Assembly: GCF_011761355.1 (NCBI RefSeq)
Contig: NZ_JAASRW010000003.1
Span: 1 to 64,000, forward strand
Direction of reading: 5' to 3'
DNA: 64,000 nucleotides
From: Paenibacillus lupini
Lineage (GTDB): Bacteria > Bacillota > Bacilli > Paenibacillales > Paenibacillaceae
Shown: positions 18,572 through 27,396 of the stretch, piece by piece
Position numbering within the stretch: the first letter of the stretch is position 1
Layout of the letters: every line of letters starts with the position of its first letter
Notes under the pieces: generated by a model
Seen by the model: the letters and a program-made list of their open reading frames with translations, nothing else
What the model was told of the DNA's origin: nothing
The model's database searches: none
Position numbers and translations under genes: made by a program

Positions 18572-18615
18572 AAGACGCTCCCGCCACACTTAACATGTGA
18601 AGGGAGCGTCTTTTG
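18572..18615 (+). terminator. Terminator of the GH76 gene
   Basis: AAGACGCTCCC / GGGAGCGTCTT with a loop of about 19 nt, then TTT. Confidence 0.8.
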
Positions 18616-18625
18616 AATTAGGAAA

Positions 18626-18841
18626 TTACAGCTTCCAGATGCGGTACAGAATGACTGCTGCTCTGCACGAGTGAGTTGATCTGTTGGTGCAAGCTTGCCG
18701 CCATTGCTTTTGCAGTTCAGGTGCTCTTACAAGAAGGGCGATATAATGGCTTTCGTCGGCCTCTCCGAAATACTCTTTTCGAGGCTCAATCACTTTCAAG
18801 CCTGTTCTCTGGCGGTCTATGCTTAACGTCTGAAATTGCTC
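18626..18841 (-). pseudogene. Possible coding remnant, unidentified
   Basis: On the minus strand an open frame of 71 codons reads plausibly as protein (contains LKVIEPRKEYFGEADESHYI and LLVRAPELQKQW). It has no start codon and is preceded by an in-frame TGA, beyond which a protein-like stretch (RLRASPVLDG) continues. This suggests the tail of a decayed gene. I cannot assign a family. The evidence is weak because short open frames arise by chance. Confidence 0.3.
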
Positions 18842-18973
18842 TCAACCGTCCAAGACTGGGCTTGCCCTTAGCCTTTCCAAGCAGGATTTCCACCTACTAA
18901 ACTCCACAACCAAGCTTAGTCGCACCGAATGTTGAGCTATAAAATATAGTAGTTTCTTCTTTAATTTGTATAC

Positions 18974-18988
18974 TGTAAAGCGCTTTCA
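18974..18988 (+). promoter_or_regulatory. cre-like site 1
   Basis: TGTAAAGCGCTTTCA is a strong inverted repeat around AGCGCT that resembles CcpA sites but has one extra base compared with the 14-nt consensus. It lies upstream of the gene remnant and the xylanase. Confidence 0.45.
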
Positions 18989-19084
18989 TGTGGATTATCA
19001 TTGAATTGACCTATCACGCAAGGAGGACATGATCGTGATACTATGTAAAGATTCGAAAGGGGGCCCCTTTTTTTATCATGTAAG

Positions 19085-19098
19085 TGTAAGCGCTTTAC
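19085..19098 (+). promoter_or_regulatory. cre-like site 2
   Basis: TGTAAGCGCTTTAC has a perfect left half of the CcpA consensus; the right half has two mismatches. It lies 34 bp before the remnant start codon. Confidence 0.45.
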
Positions 19099-19131
19099 CT
19101 TGAGATGACCCTTATTTAAGGGAGATACAAC

Positions 19132-19248
19132 ATGTCCAAAAGGATTTTGGCGCTGCTATGCAGCCTATTGCTGGTCGTTGCATCGATACCCTTCGCCTCG
19201 TTGACAGTAGCGGCGGCTGACAGTTCCGGCAGAACGGTTCTTTGGTAG
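19132..19248 (+). pseudogene. Signal-peptide-only remnant of a secreted enzyme gene
   Basis: ATG 19132 has AGGGAGA upstream and encodes 38 residues: a textbook signal peptide (MSKRILALLCSLLLVVASIP, then FASLTVAAADSSG) and an immediate stop after RTVLW. The AADSSG junction equals the start of the mature xylanase encoded next (SAADSSGST). The simplest reading is that a paralogous secreted hydrolase lost its body by deletion or recombination, leaving promoter, cre-like sites and leader. Alternatively it is a real short secreted peptide; no support for that was seen. Confidence 0.6.
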
Positions 19249-19398
19249 ATGGAGTCGAACATGTTGGGCGCTCCGGGTATGACTAGACAATAAGATTGTG
19301 AGTCCCGCTGTCATGACAAGGAGCTACAGAATGGATGTGAAATGTGCTCATTCCTCTCGTAACAGGTTTGGTGGTAAAAGAAAACCCTTGTTCCGCAA

Positions 19399-19424
19399 GC
19401 CTCGGCGAATGGCCAAGAGGCTTT
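19399..19424 (+). terminator. Hairpin just before the xylanase ribosome site
   Basis: AGCCTC...GGC / GGCC...GAGGCT forms a bulged stem followed by TTTATAATATTTTT. It could be the old terminator of the decayed gene or an attenuator. Low certainty. Confidence 0.35.
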
Positions 19425-19452
19425 ATAATATTTTTGGAGGGGAAGTAACGCG

Positions 19453-22400
19453 ATGAATATAAGGTTAAAGCAGATTTTGATGATAGTGTTTGCGGTTACA
19501 TTGTTGTTGCCGCAGTTTGGGATCGCCCAGAAGGCGAGTGCGGCAGATAGTTCCGGCAGCACGAATGAAAATTATACTTTAAAAGTTCAAACCACAGGCG
19601 GGAACCAGTGGGATGGCGCGCAAATAGACACAGGGGCAAGCGGCTTAAACCTCGTTGCCGGCACAACCTACACCTTCTCATATGACTTATACACCCCTGA
19701 CCAAGATGTGGCGGGCATTGTTTTGCAGACCAACGGAAACTACAACTGGATTAAAAATACGGGAGCTTTAAGTGCTGCAAGCCCCGGTTGGACTTCATAC
19801 ACTGCGAATTATGATTACTTAGCCGCAAGCGGCGCACAGATTCAGTTTGTTAAAAGCGGTGATAGCGGTGCTACGGATGCAAAGAATATAACTTACTACA
19901 TCGACAACTTTGTTGTTAAAGACACTACAACCGGCAATATTGTTTACACTGCCGACTTTGACGACCAATCTACTGATGGTTTTGCACCAAATGGGAATGC
20001 TACACTGTCTACTGTTGGTGCTGTAACAACACCAACGATCAACCCAGATGTACTCACCTTGCAAAGCATTAAGAATACGTACCCGAATTATTTGATGGGC
20101 AACATCATCGGCCCCTATTACATGCATGACCCAATCATGCCCGTCCTGAAAGCCCAGTTCGGCGTTGTGACGCCTGAAAATGCGATGAAGCCGGCTTCGC
20201 TGATCGGTACCAGCGCCTCTACGCATGATGTTGCGGATCTGAACTATACCGAAGCGGACACGGAGCTTCAGAGCGCGATCGACAATGGCCTAAAAGTACA
20301 TGGGCATACGCTCGTCTGGGAAGGGCAATCGATTCCGTGGCTGAACAACGATAAGATCTCCGACTCCGACTCGACTCCGTCCAACCCAGGTCTGACCGCG
20401 GATGGGGCTTATGCGAACATGAACGCGTATATTAACACGGTGCTCAAGCATTTTGACGACAAGTTCAACGCGAGCACGCAGAACATTATCTCGTGGGACG
20501 TCGTCAACGAAGCGATGGGGGGCTCCGTCCGTGACAGCTCTCTTAGTCCGACAGACTGGCACAGCTACCTGAAATCCACCCCATGGCTGAAGGCGACGGA
20601 CGAGAACTACGTCGAACAGGCGTTCAAGTACGCCCGTGCAGCGGAGCCGAATTACAACGTCCTGTTGTACTACAACGACTATAGCATGGACGACCAGAAT
20701 AAGGCCGCGGCAGTTCGCGACATGGTAAAAGACATTAATGACCGTTGGGCTTTGGATAACCCTGGCAAGCAACTCATACAGGGCGTCGGCATGCAAGAGC
20801 ATAACGGCCTCGGCACCAACCCTAACAATACGCGCAAGACGATCCAGATGTTCAAGGATATTGGCGTCAAAGTCTCGATCAGCGAGCTGGACATCTCCGC
20901 TGGCACGGGCGGAACGCAGACTGCCGATCAGAAAACAGCCCAAGCCGCACAGTACGCACGGTTGATGCAAGTTTATACCGATCCCGCTTTCAAGGACACA
21001 GTGCAGCGCATCACACTCTGGGGGCTGACAGACACTAACAGCTGGTTGGCTTCCGGTAGTCCGTTGCTGTTCGACGGCAACCTGTACCCGAAAGACGCGT
21101 TTTACGCCGTGATTGACCCGGCCGGATATCTTGCGGATTACCAAGCTCCGACAAAACCTGCTGGGGGCAAAACCTCAACAGCCGCAAAGGGAACGCCGAC
21201 CATTGACGGCAATATGGACGGCATTTGGAATACAGCAACGCCTATCGATATCAATGTAACCCAGGCAGGCAACACGAAGGCAGAAACACACATGCCTGCG
21301 GCTACCGCTCGCATGTTGTGGGATAACTCGAACCTGTACGTAATCGCGCAGGTGACCAAAGATCCGTCCGAACCGTTGGACAAGGGGAACGCAAACCCTT
21401 GGGAGCAGGATTCAGTGGAAGTGGTTGTTGACCTGACGAACGGCTCCAGCGCCATGTACTCGAACGCTTCCGGGCATTATCGCGTTCGGTATGACGGCTT
21501 TGCGTCGGTAGACGCAGCCATGACGGATAATCAGGGTATTGCAACGAAGATGACTTCTGCGACGACGTATGACGAGACGACGAACTCCTACACCGTCGAG
21601 ATGAAGATTCCATTTATCCAGATTACGCCTGAGATTGGCACTCAGATCGGCCTTGATGTTCAGGTGAATGACGCGAAGGCCGGTGCGCGCATTGGCGCGT
21701 TTGCTTGGAACGACGCTACCGGAACGGCTTATCAGGATCTATTCAAGATTGGCACGTTGCAATTTGCTGCAGCAGGGTCGATCACTCCACCATCAAGCGG
21801 CGGTACAACATCGCAGGGATCTAACATCACAGTTGATAAAAATCATATCACTGCGAAGGCTCAGCCGGACAGCAACGGTACAGCTTCCGTAACCATCAGT
21901 TCGAGTGATTTCCATCAAGGAGTCAGTCAATCAACAGACAAATCCGTGACGATTCAAGTGCAACTCGCTGCCGGCGTTAAAGAAGTTCAAGTCAACCTGC
22001 CGACAGATCAAGTTCTAGCGCTGTCGGATCAGATCAAATCGATCGCCATCGACACCGGTTTGGCCACTGTTTCAATCGATCCGAATTTGCTGAAGCACAG
22101 CGATGCGAGCGGAACCGGTAACGTTCAATTGTCCGTATCCGTCGTTGACCCGGCTTCGCTGTCCGACGCGGCAAGGAGCCAAGTAGGCGGAAATACCGTC
22201 TATAATTTCAACTTAAGCGTCAACGGCACAAAAATTACGAAATTTACCGGAAATGACGTTAAAGTCAGCATGGATTACACCCTGAAGCCGGGTGAAAATC
22301 CAAACAATGTCGTTGTCTATTACATCGATGATAACGGCAAGCTGGAAATCGTCAAAAACGGGAAGTACAACAAAGCGACGGGCAAAATCGAATTTACGCC

Positions 22401-22983
22401 GAAGCACTTCAGCAAATACGTCGCCAAGGTCAATGGTTCTACATTCAAAGACGTGAACAATATACCTTGGGCGGTGGAAAGCATCCAAGCTCTCGAAGCG
22501 CGGGGTATTGTTTCCGGAGTTAAAACTGGAACTTTCGCGCCCAACAATCAGGTTACCAGAGCCGAGTTCATCCAAATGCTGATGAATGCACTTGATCTGA
22601 ACATTGATAAGGCAACCAGCACCTTTACAGATGTCAAGGAAGGCGCCTGGTATTATCAGGCCATTGCTTCGGCCCAACAGCTCGGTATCGTTAACGGGAA
22701 AGCGGATGGATCTTACGGCATCAACGATGCAATCAGCAGGCAGGAAATGGCCGCAATGCTGTATCGTGCCATAGCGAAGACAAATGTAAAACTTCCGAAT
22801 TCTGTTAATGAACTCAAGTTTGCCGATGATTCAAGCATTTCGGCCTATGCAGCACAAGCAATTAAAGCATTGCAGCAAGCCGGAATCGTGAGCGGTATGG
22901 AGAACGGGACGTTTGCCCCTGCCAGCAACGCAACGCGCGCTCAAGCAGCAGTTATCATTTACGGATTGTTTAAATTAATGTAA
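19453..22983 (+). CDS. Cell-wall-anchored GH10 endo-xylanase (CBM-GH10-CBM9-SLH)
   Basis: It cleaves beta-1,4-xylan on the cell surface, 1176 aa. A signal peptide ends near QKASAAD. A CBM22/CBM4_9-like beta-sandwich lies at about 35-190. The GH10 barrel spans about 200-560, with acid/base E353 in WDVVNEAMGG and nucleophile E478 in ISELDIS. A CBM9-like domain covers about 570-770, followed by a linker and an unassigned beta-rich region to about 990. Three SLH repeats occupy about 997-1176 (FKDVNNIPWAVESIQALEARG and two relatives) and bind secondary cell-wall polymer. TTGGAGGGG precedes the ATG. It matches the large XynA/Xyn10-type surface xylanases of Paenibacillus. Upstream cre-like sites suggest catabolite control. 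Confidence 0.94.
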   Translation: MNIRLKQILMIVFAVTLLLPQFGIAQKASAADSSGSTNENYTLKVQTTGGNQWDGAQIDTGASGLNLVAGTTYTFSYDLYTPDQDVAGIVLQTNGNYNWIKNTGALSAASPGWTSYTANYDYLAASGAQIQFVKSGDSGATDAKNITYYIDNFVVKDTTTGNIVYTADFDDQSTDGFAPNGNATLSTVGAVTTPTINPDVLTLQSIKNTYPNYLMGNIIGPYYMHDPIMPVLKAQFGVVTPENAMKPASLIGTSASTHDVADLNYTEADTELQSAIDNGLKVHGHTLVWEGQSIPWLNNDKISDSDSTPSNPGLTADGAYANMNAYINTVLKHFDDKFNASTQNIISWDVVNEAMGGSVRDSSLSPTDWHSYLKSTPWLKATDENYVEQAFKYARAAEPNYNVLLYYNDYSMDDQNKAAAVRDMVKDINDRWALDNPGKQLIQGVGMQEHNGLGTNPNNTRKTIQMFKDIGVKVSISELDISAGTGGTQTADQKTAQAAQYARLMQVYTDPAFKDTVQRITLWGLTDTNSWLASGSPLLFDGNLYPKDAFYAVIDPAGYLADYQAPTKPAGGKTSTAAKGTPTIDGNMDGIWNTATPIDINVTQAGNTKAETHMPAATARMLWDNSNLYVIAQVTKDPSEPLDKGNANPWEQDSVEVVVDLTNGSSAMYSNASGHYRVRYDGFASVDAAMTDNQGIATKMTSATTYDETTNSYTVEMKIPFIQITPEIGTQIGLDVQVNDAKAGARIGAFAWNDATGTAYQDLFKIGTLQFAAAGSITPPSSGGTTSQGSNITVDKNHITAKAQPDSNGTASVTISSSDFHQGVSQSTDKSVTIQVQLAAGVKEVQVNLPTDQVLALSDQIKSIAIDTGLATVSIDPNLLKHSDASGTGNVQLSVSVVDPASLSDAARSQVGGNTVYNFNLSVNGTKITKFTGNDVKVSMDYTLKPGENPNNVVVYYIDDNGKLEIVKNGKYNKATGKIEFTPKHFSKYVAKVNGSTFKDVNNIPWAVESIQALEARGIVSGVKTGTFAPNNQVTRAEFIQMLMNALDLNIDKATSTFTDVKEGAWYYQAIASAQQLGIVNGKADGSYGINDAISRQEMAAMLYRAIAKTNVKLPNSVNELKFADDSSISAYAAQAIKALQQAGIVSGMENGTFAPASNATRAQAAVIIYGLFKLM

Positions 22984-22999
22984 GTTCAGACATCACAAA

Positions 23000-23047
23000 A
23001 AAAAGAAGCCTTCCTCCCCATTGCCGTGGGGGGGAAGGCTTCTTTTT
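23000..23047. terminator. Bidirectional terminator, xylanase / MFS
   Basis: AAAGAAGCCTTCC... / ...GGAAGGCTTCTTT with C-rich and G-rich inner arms, A-rich on one side and T-rich on the other. It separates convergent genes. Confidence 0.88.
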
Positions 23048-23068
23048 AAAAGTCATGTTTTCGCGTTC

Positions 23069-24310
23069 TTATAGTCGAACCTTCTTTTTCTCCCGAAACA
23101 ATAGAAAGAACAGCATCGAAGCCGTTACGTATAAGAACCCCGTAATGCTGAACGTAATGGCATATCCCCAGTAGTAGCCATAAGCCGTAATGAGATGGGA
23201 GTGGATTGGACCCATGGTGGCCCATCCCATCATGAAGGCAGTCTGCATGCAGGAATTAGCTAAGCTTTGTTTCTTGACCGAGACCCGGTCCATAAGAGTA
23301 GCGGATAGGAGCGGATTAGCTGCGTTCATAAGAGCCTGCCGGAACAAGAAGCTGATTGAGGCTACAATAAGCATATTCGTAAAGCCGGTTATGAGCAGGA
23401 ATGGAAGCGACAGGGTCTGGAAAATCACGATCGCTTTCACTTGTCCAACCCGGTTGACCAGCTTTGGACCAATCAGCATGGAGAAGATCGTCATGACTTG
23501 TCCAAGCGCCAGCAGGAAGCTCATCCCGCTTAACGAGGTCGAGAATCGATTCGTGAAATACAAATTTAAATAAGGAATGACAAGTCCGGAACCAATTCCG
23601 ATTAGCAGCTCTACAGCCGCAAACGCTGCGATAAAGCTAAATTCCCCTTTTGTCGGAGTAGATTGGTTGATGGTCGCTGTTACGGCAGGTTTCTCGGGAT
23701 GCTTCGTTTCCTTCATAGCCTGCAGCGGCAGGAAGGACGCTATTGTCGCTATACTGCCTGCAAGTAACACAAGCTTGAACGAAAGCCTTTCGCTTAATCC
23801 CGCAGCTTGCAAGACATCGGATATGACACCTCCGCCAAGGCTTCCGGCCACTTGGGCAGCAAGGACAAAGGCAGAGTAGATACTGAATATGCGCAGCCTG
23901 TCCGTCTTCGCCACATTGGCGGCAAGGAAGGGGATCGCGAGTACTTGAAAGATGGTAGCAAATAAGCCAGTTAGGACGGCGGTGATAAGAAGGCTGCTCT
24001 CTGACTCGAAAAAAGAGCGACCAACGAGTACAACTCCGCTGCATAAGGCGCCAATGACGAGTAATCGCTTGCGGCTGGCTCGATCGCCAAATAAGCCAAT
24101 TGGGATAAAACATAAAGCCGTGGCAAGTGACTGCATGCTGACAACAGTTCCGCTCATGGCATCGGGGTAGCCAAGCTCATGGATATATAAGTTGTATAAT
24201 ACCGAGAAAAGCCCCGTTCCGAATTGATATAACATGTTCGCTAGGAAGAATAGACGAATGTTGCGGGACCAGCCATTCCACTCTGCGGTGGTGGATTGAA
24301 TGAATTTCAT
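23069..24310 (-). CDS. MFS transporter
   Basis: A 12-span major facilitator protein of 413 aa. It has the N-half motif A-like loop GLFGDRASRKRLL between spans 2 and 3, and a similar RQALMNAANPLLSAT region in the C half. Residues 1-16 are cytoplasmic. The start ATG 24310 has AGGAGG 10 bases upstream; an upstream frame-open ATG is less likely. It is a single gene, convergent with the xylanase and divergent from the DUF423 gene. Sugar or drug efflux cannot be told apart from sequence. Confidence 0.86.
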   Translation of the reverse strand: MKFIQSTTAEWNGWSRNIRLFFLANMLYQFGTGLFSVLYNLYIHELGYPDAMSGTVVSMQSLATALCFIPIGLFGDRASRKRLLVIGALCSGVVLVGRSFFESESSLLITAVLTGLFATIFQVLAIPFLAANVAKTDRLRIFSIYSAFVLAAQVAGSLGGGVISDVLQAAGLSERLSFKLVLLAGSIATIASFLPLQAMKETKHPEKPAVTATINQSTPTKGEFSFIAAFAAVELLIGIGSGLVIPYLNLYFTNRFSTSLSGMSFLLALGQVMTIFSMLIGPKLVNRVGQVKAIVIFQTLSLPFLLITGFTNMLIVASISFLFRQALMNAANPLLSATLMDRVSVKKQSLANSCMQTAFMMGWATMGPIHSHLITAYGYYWGYAITFSITGFLYVTASMLFFLLFREKKKVRL

Positions 24311-24407
24311 GATGTAAGTGCCTCCTGATGCTATTCCAACCTTCAACATTACTCCTGTGCCAACCGTAAAGCAATCGGAAATTATTGTGGATCATGGTAT
24401 GCTAAAA

Positions 24408-24454
24408 TGAATAATCACACATATAGTCCTGTTTGAGCTATATGTGATTATTCA
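24408..24454. repeat. Inverted repeat between divergent genes
   Basis: TGAATAATCACACATATAG and CTATATGTGATTATTCA are complementary except for a 2-nt bulge, with an 11-nt loop. It lies between the divergent MFS and DUF423 genes with no T-tract, so it is more like an operator or cruciform than a terminator. Confidence 0.55.
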
Positions 24455-24499
24455 TACTTCGTAAGCATAATAGTAGATCACAAGAGAAGAGGGAATTAG

Positions 24500-24862
24500 A
24501 TGCAGACGTTTGTTGTGCTTGGCAGTATTTTGATGGTCATTGCGGTTGCTATTGGTGCGTTTGGGGCGCATGCGCTCAAAAGCAAGATTGAGCCGGACAA
24601 GCTCAAAGTTTATGAGACTGGCGTGCAGTACCACATCATTCATGCCTTAGGATTAATTGGAGTTGGCCTTCTGGTGGACCGTTATCCGGATTCCGGAATG
24701 ATTGTGACGGGAGGATGGTTCCTCGCCGTAGGCATTCTGTTGTTCTCGGGAAGCTTGTACGTATTAAGTATGAAGAGAGTACGGCTGCTTGGCCCAATCA
24801 CGCCGCTTGGCGGATTATCTTTTATGATTGGCTGGGTATTGATTGCAATTGGCGTGCTGTAG
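24500..24862 (+). CDS. DUF423 small membrane protein
   Basis: A 120-residue protein with four predicted membrane spans. It shows the DUF423 signatures GAFGAHALKSKIEPDKLKVY, GVQYHIIHALGLIGVGLL and ITPLGGLSFMIGWVLIAIG. AGAGGGAATTAG precedes the ATG. The family (YwdK group) is widespread and uncharacterised. It is monocistronic, with a terminator at 24871. Confidence 0.9.
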   Translation: MQTFVVLGSILMVIAVAIGAFGAHALKSKIEPDKLKVYETGVQYHIIHALGLIGVGLLVDRYPDSGMIVTGGWFLAVGILLFSGSLYVLSMKRVRLLGPITPLGGLSFMIGWVLIAIGVL

Positions 24863-24870
24863 ATAGTGGA

Positions 24871-24897
24871 AACCGGCCTGATCGAGGCCGGTTTTTT
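24871..24897 (+). terminator. Terminator of the DUF423 gene
   Basis: AACCGGCCT / AGGCCGGTT, then TTTTT. Confidence 0.85.
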
Positions 24898-25026
24898 ATT
24901 TTAATAGTTGATCGCGATATTGTACAGTGATTCGTTTATTTCACAATAGACCGTCCGTCGAGCAGCATGATAAGTTAACCTTCAATAAAGTGGCGGCAAT
25001 GCCTATGGAGGAAGGGGAACTATAGC

Positions 25027-27252
25027 ATGTTTAAGATGGAACCACGTCTAGTTGTGACAAAATATAGAGGCAGTGAAGTGTTTAAGTCCTTTGATATTCC
25101 ATTGACCGGGCAGGGAATGGATAACATAGCTTTAACCTCAGACTGGTCCGTAACGGTGAGAAGTGAGGGTTCTATCGACCATCCGAATGGACAAATGCTG
25201 GAGGCTGAATTTCAGTCAGACAGCATCTCAAACGAATCAACTGTTGCGTTGTCTTTTCATTTAAGTGGGTGGTCCGTAGAGAATTACGTACTTGTGCCTG
25301 GTGCCGTATATGCCGGTAATCGCTTTGAGGTCCGCGAATTATCCTATGCGCCCTGCTGGTCTCGAATCGATGATGCTGGACCTGATGTCCCTAATTTGAT
25401 TACGGATGTTCCGCGTCTATCGAATGAAGCGGGAGTACCTTCAGCTATTCATCTCTTGACGGGGGATGCTGCAACACCTGCGATTGGGATTATCGATCAG
25501 AAGTCAGCAACGGGCTGGCTGTTCGTAACCAAGCAAGGTACAGCCCTTGGGGACAGCTCGATGCATGTGGTGGAAAATGAGGATCGAAGCTCAGTGCGGA
25601 TTTCATTCCAAGCCCCAGGGGTCAGACCGTCTACGAAATATGAGATGACAACTACCAAAGTGCCAAGCGCCGATAGAGGGCATGACTTCAAGCCTGGAGA
25701 CAAGGTCCAGCTGAGCTGCAGGCTCTACCGTTTTCCTTGCTCCAGCGTACAGGATTTATTCGAACGGTTTGCGGCGGTGCGCAGGCAAGGACTGCCTGCA
25801 GCCAGCTTGGCACCAAGTCTGCCATTCTCCGCTGCATGGGAGATCCAAGAATCGAAGTACAATGCGATGAACTGGAATAATGAGCTTGGTTATTACGCGG
25901 TTGGCACCGTTGATATGAAGCATCAGGATTGGCAGGTTGGCTGGGTAGGAGGCGGCATGTCGAGTCTGGCCTTGCTTCTAGAGGGCAGCGAACTCTCGGT
26001 GAGCCGGGCGTTAGACACGCTTCGTTTCCTGTTCAGCAGCCAGACGGAAGCGGGCTTTTTCCATGGCGTCTGTCATAACGGGCAATGGTACGGCGACGAA
26101 TTTAATGATGATCCTGATCGCAGGTATCCGAAGCAGTGGCATATTTTGCGAAAAAGTGCCGATGCCTTGTATTTCATCATGAAGCATCTGCTTGCGCTTG
26201 AACAGGTACGGCCGGATTTTGAAATCCCGGCAGACTGGCTGGACGGCACGCGACGGCTTGCTGACGCTTTCGTAAGATTATGGCACCGATATGGCCAATT
26301 TGGCCAATGGGTCCATACCGGAACAGGGGATACCATCATTGGCGGCTCGGCAGCCGGAGGTATTGCGCCAGCAGGTCTTGCCCTATGCGGAGAATATTTT
26401 AATGAGGACTGCTATACGTTCGTAGCGGAACAATCCGCCAGACAATATTACCGGCAGTTCACCTCTCAGGGGATCACGACAGGCGGGCCGGGGGAAATCC
26501 TGCAATGCCCGGACAGCGAGTCTGCGTTTGCTTTACTCGAATCGTATATCGTTCTGTACGAGACAAGTGAAGACCAGGAGTGGATCGAGAGAGCTGAAGA
26601 GGCTGCGCTTCAAGCCATGACATGGTGCGTTTCCTATGATTTCGATTTTCCGAAGGGCTCGACCTTCGAGAGGCTGGGTATGCGTACGACAGGTTCGGTT
26701 ATTGCTAATGTTCAGAATAAGCATAGTGCACCGGGGATTTGTACGCTGTCTGGTGACTCACTCTTTAAGCTGTATCGGGCTACCGGCAATAAGCGTTATC
26801 TAGAGCTGCTGCGGGAAATCGCCGGCAACCTGCCGCAATATTTGTCTCGGGAGGATCGACCAGTTAGGGGCTGGGATGGACGAGATATGCCGCCTGGTTA
26901 TATGAGCGAACGGGTTAATATGAGCGATTGGGAAGGCGAATCTTTTGTCGGCGAGGTCCTGCCTCTTTCCTGCTGGTGCGAGGTATCGCTTATGCTTTCC
27001 TATGCGGAGCTTCCTGGCATTTATGTGAATAGAACCAGCGGAGATATCACGGTGATCGACCAAGTAAAATGCAGGTTGGAAGAGGGTGCGGAATTAGCCC
27101 TCGTGGTGACGAATCCAACAGCTTACCCGGCAGAAGTGAAGCTGCTTGCGGAAACAGAGGAAGAAGCGGCGATACCGCTTGGTTCATGCGGTCATGTAGA
27201 ATGGAGGCGGGTTCAAGTTGGCCCTGGTGAGACCGTTCGAGTCGTGTTGTAG
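25027..27252 (+). CDS. Unassigned (alpha/alpha)-toroid glycosidase-like protein
   Basis: A 741-residue protein without signal peptide or membrane segments, so probably cytoplasmic. The first 240 residues look beta-rich. Residues of roughly 270-680 contain repeating helix pairs and Trp/Gly-rich motifs (QVGWVGGGMSSLALLLEG, GDEFNDDPDRRYPKQWH, ERVNMSDWEGES) of the six-hairpin glycosidase/lyase type. I cannot name the CAZy family or point to catalytic residues with confidence; the Asp/Glu-rich GDEFNDD and SDWEGE segments are candidates. GGAGGAAGGGG precedes the ATG. It is followed by a TetR gene. Possible roles are intracellular breakdown of an oligosaccharide or uronide. Confidence 0.6.
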   Translation: MFKMEPRLVVTKYRGSEVFKSFDIPLTGQGMDNIALTSDWSVTVRSEGSIDHPNGQMLEAEFQSDSISNESTVALSFHLSGWSVENYVLVPGAVYAGNRFEVRELSYAPCWSRIDDAGPDVPNLITDVPRLSNEAGVPSAIHLLTGDAATPAIGIIDQKSATGWLFVTKQGTALGDSSMHVVENEDRSSVRISFQAPGVRPSTKYEMTTTKVPSADRGHDFKPGDKVQLSCRLYRFPCSSVQDLFERFAAVRRQGLPAASLAPSLPFSAAWEIQESKYNAMNWNNELGYYAVGTVDMKHQDWQVGWVGGGMSSLALLLEGSELSVSRALDTLRFLFSSQTEAGFFHGVCHNGQWYGDEFNDDPDRRYPKQWHILRKSADALYFIMKHLLALEQVRPDFEIPADWLDGTRRLADAFVRLWHRYGQFGQWVHTGTGDTIIGGSAAGGIAPAGLALCGEYFNEDCYTFVAEQSARQYYRQFTSQGITTGGPGEILQCPDSESAFALLESYIVLYETSEDQEWIERAEEAALQAMTWCVSYDFDFPKGSTFERLGMRTTGSVIANVQNKHSAPGICTLSGDSLFKLYRATGNKRYLELLREIAGNLPQYLSREDRPVRGWDGRDMPPGYMSERVNMSDWEGESFVGEVLPLSCWCEVSLMLSYAELPGIYVNRTSGDITVIDQVKCRLEEGAELALVVTNPTAYPAEVKLLAETEEEAAIPLGSCGHVEWRRVQVGPGETVRVVL

Positions 27253-27260
27253 TTCATAGG

Positions 27261-27298
27261 AAACCTGGCCATTTATGGTCAGGTTTTCTTTTTTTCTT
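27261..27298 (+). terminator. Terminator
   Basis: AAACCTGgCCAT / ATGGtCAGGTTTT with one mismatch, then C plus a T-run. Confidence 0.75.
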
Positions 27299-27353
27299 TT
27301 TTATGAACGATACCGTACAGAAGTATTACTTGGAAATTAATTAACATATACTG

Positions 27354-27378
27354 GTCTATCTAGACGCTGTCGTACAGC
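27354..27378. promoter_or_regulatory. Double palindrome before tetR-type gene
   Basis: Two adjacent small palindromes, GTCTA-TC-TAGAC (27354-27365) and GCTGT-CGT-ACAGC (27366-27378), end 18 bp before the TetR-family start codon. They are candidate autoregulatory operators. Confidence 0.45.
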
Positions 27379-27396
27379 AGAAAGAAGTGATGGACG

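Noticed and set aside
18676..18900. Plus-strand frame of 74 codons in the gap after the GH76 gene
   Set aside because: It has no ribosome site and lacks protein-like composition; the minus strand reads better there.
19056..19070. AAAGGGGGCCCCTTT followed by T as a terminator
   Set aside because: The palindrome leaves almost no loop, so a stable hairpin would have only five pairs.
20290..21144. Minus-strand frame of 284 codons inside the xylanase
   Set aside because: It is an antisense shadow of the GH10 domain; the plus-strand catalytic motifs are intact.
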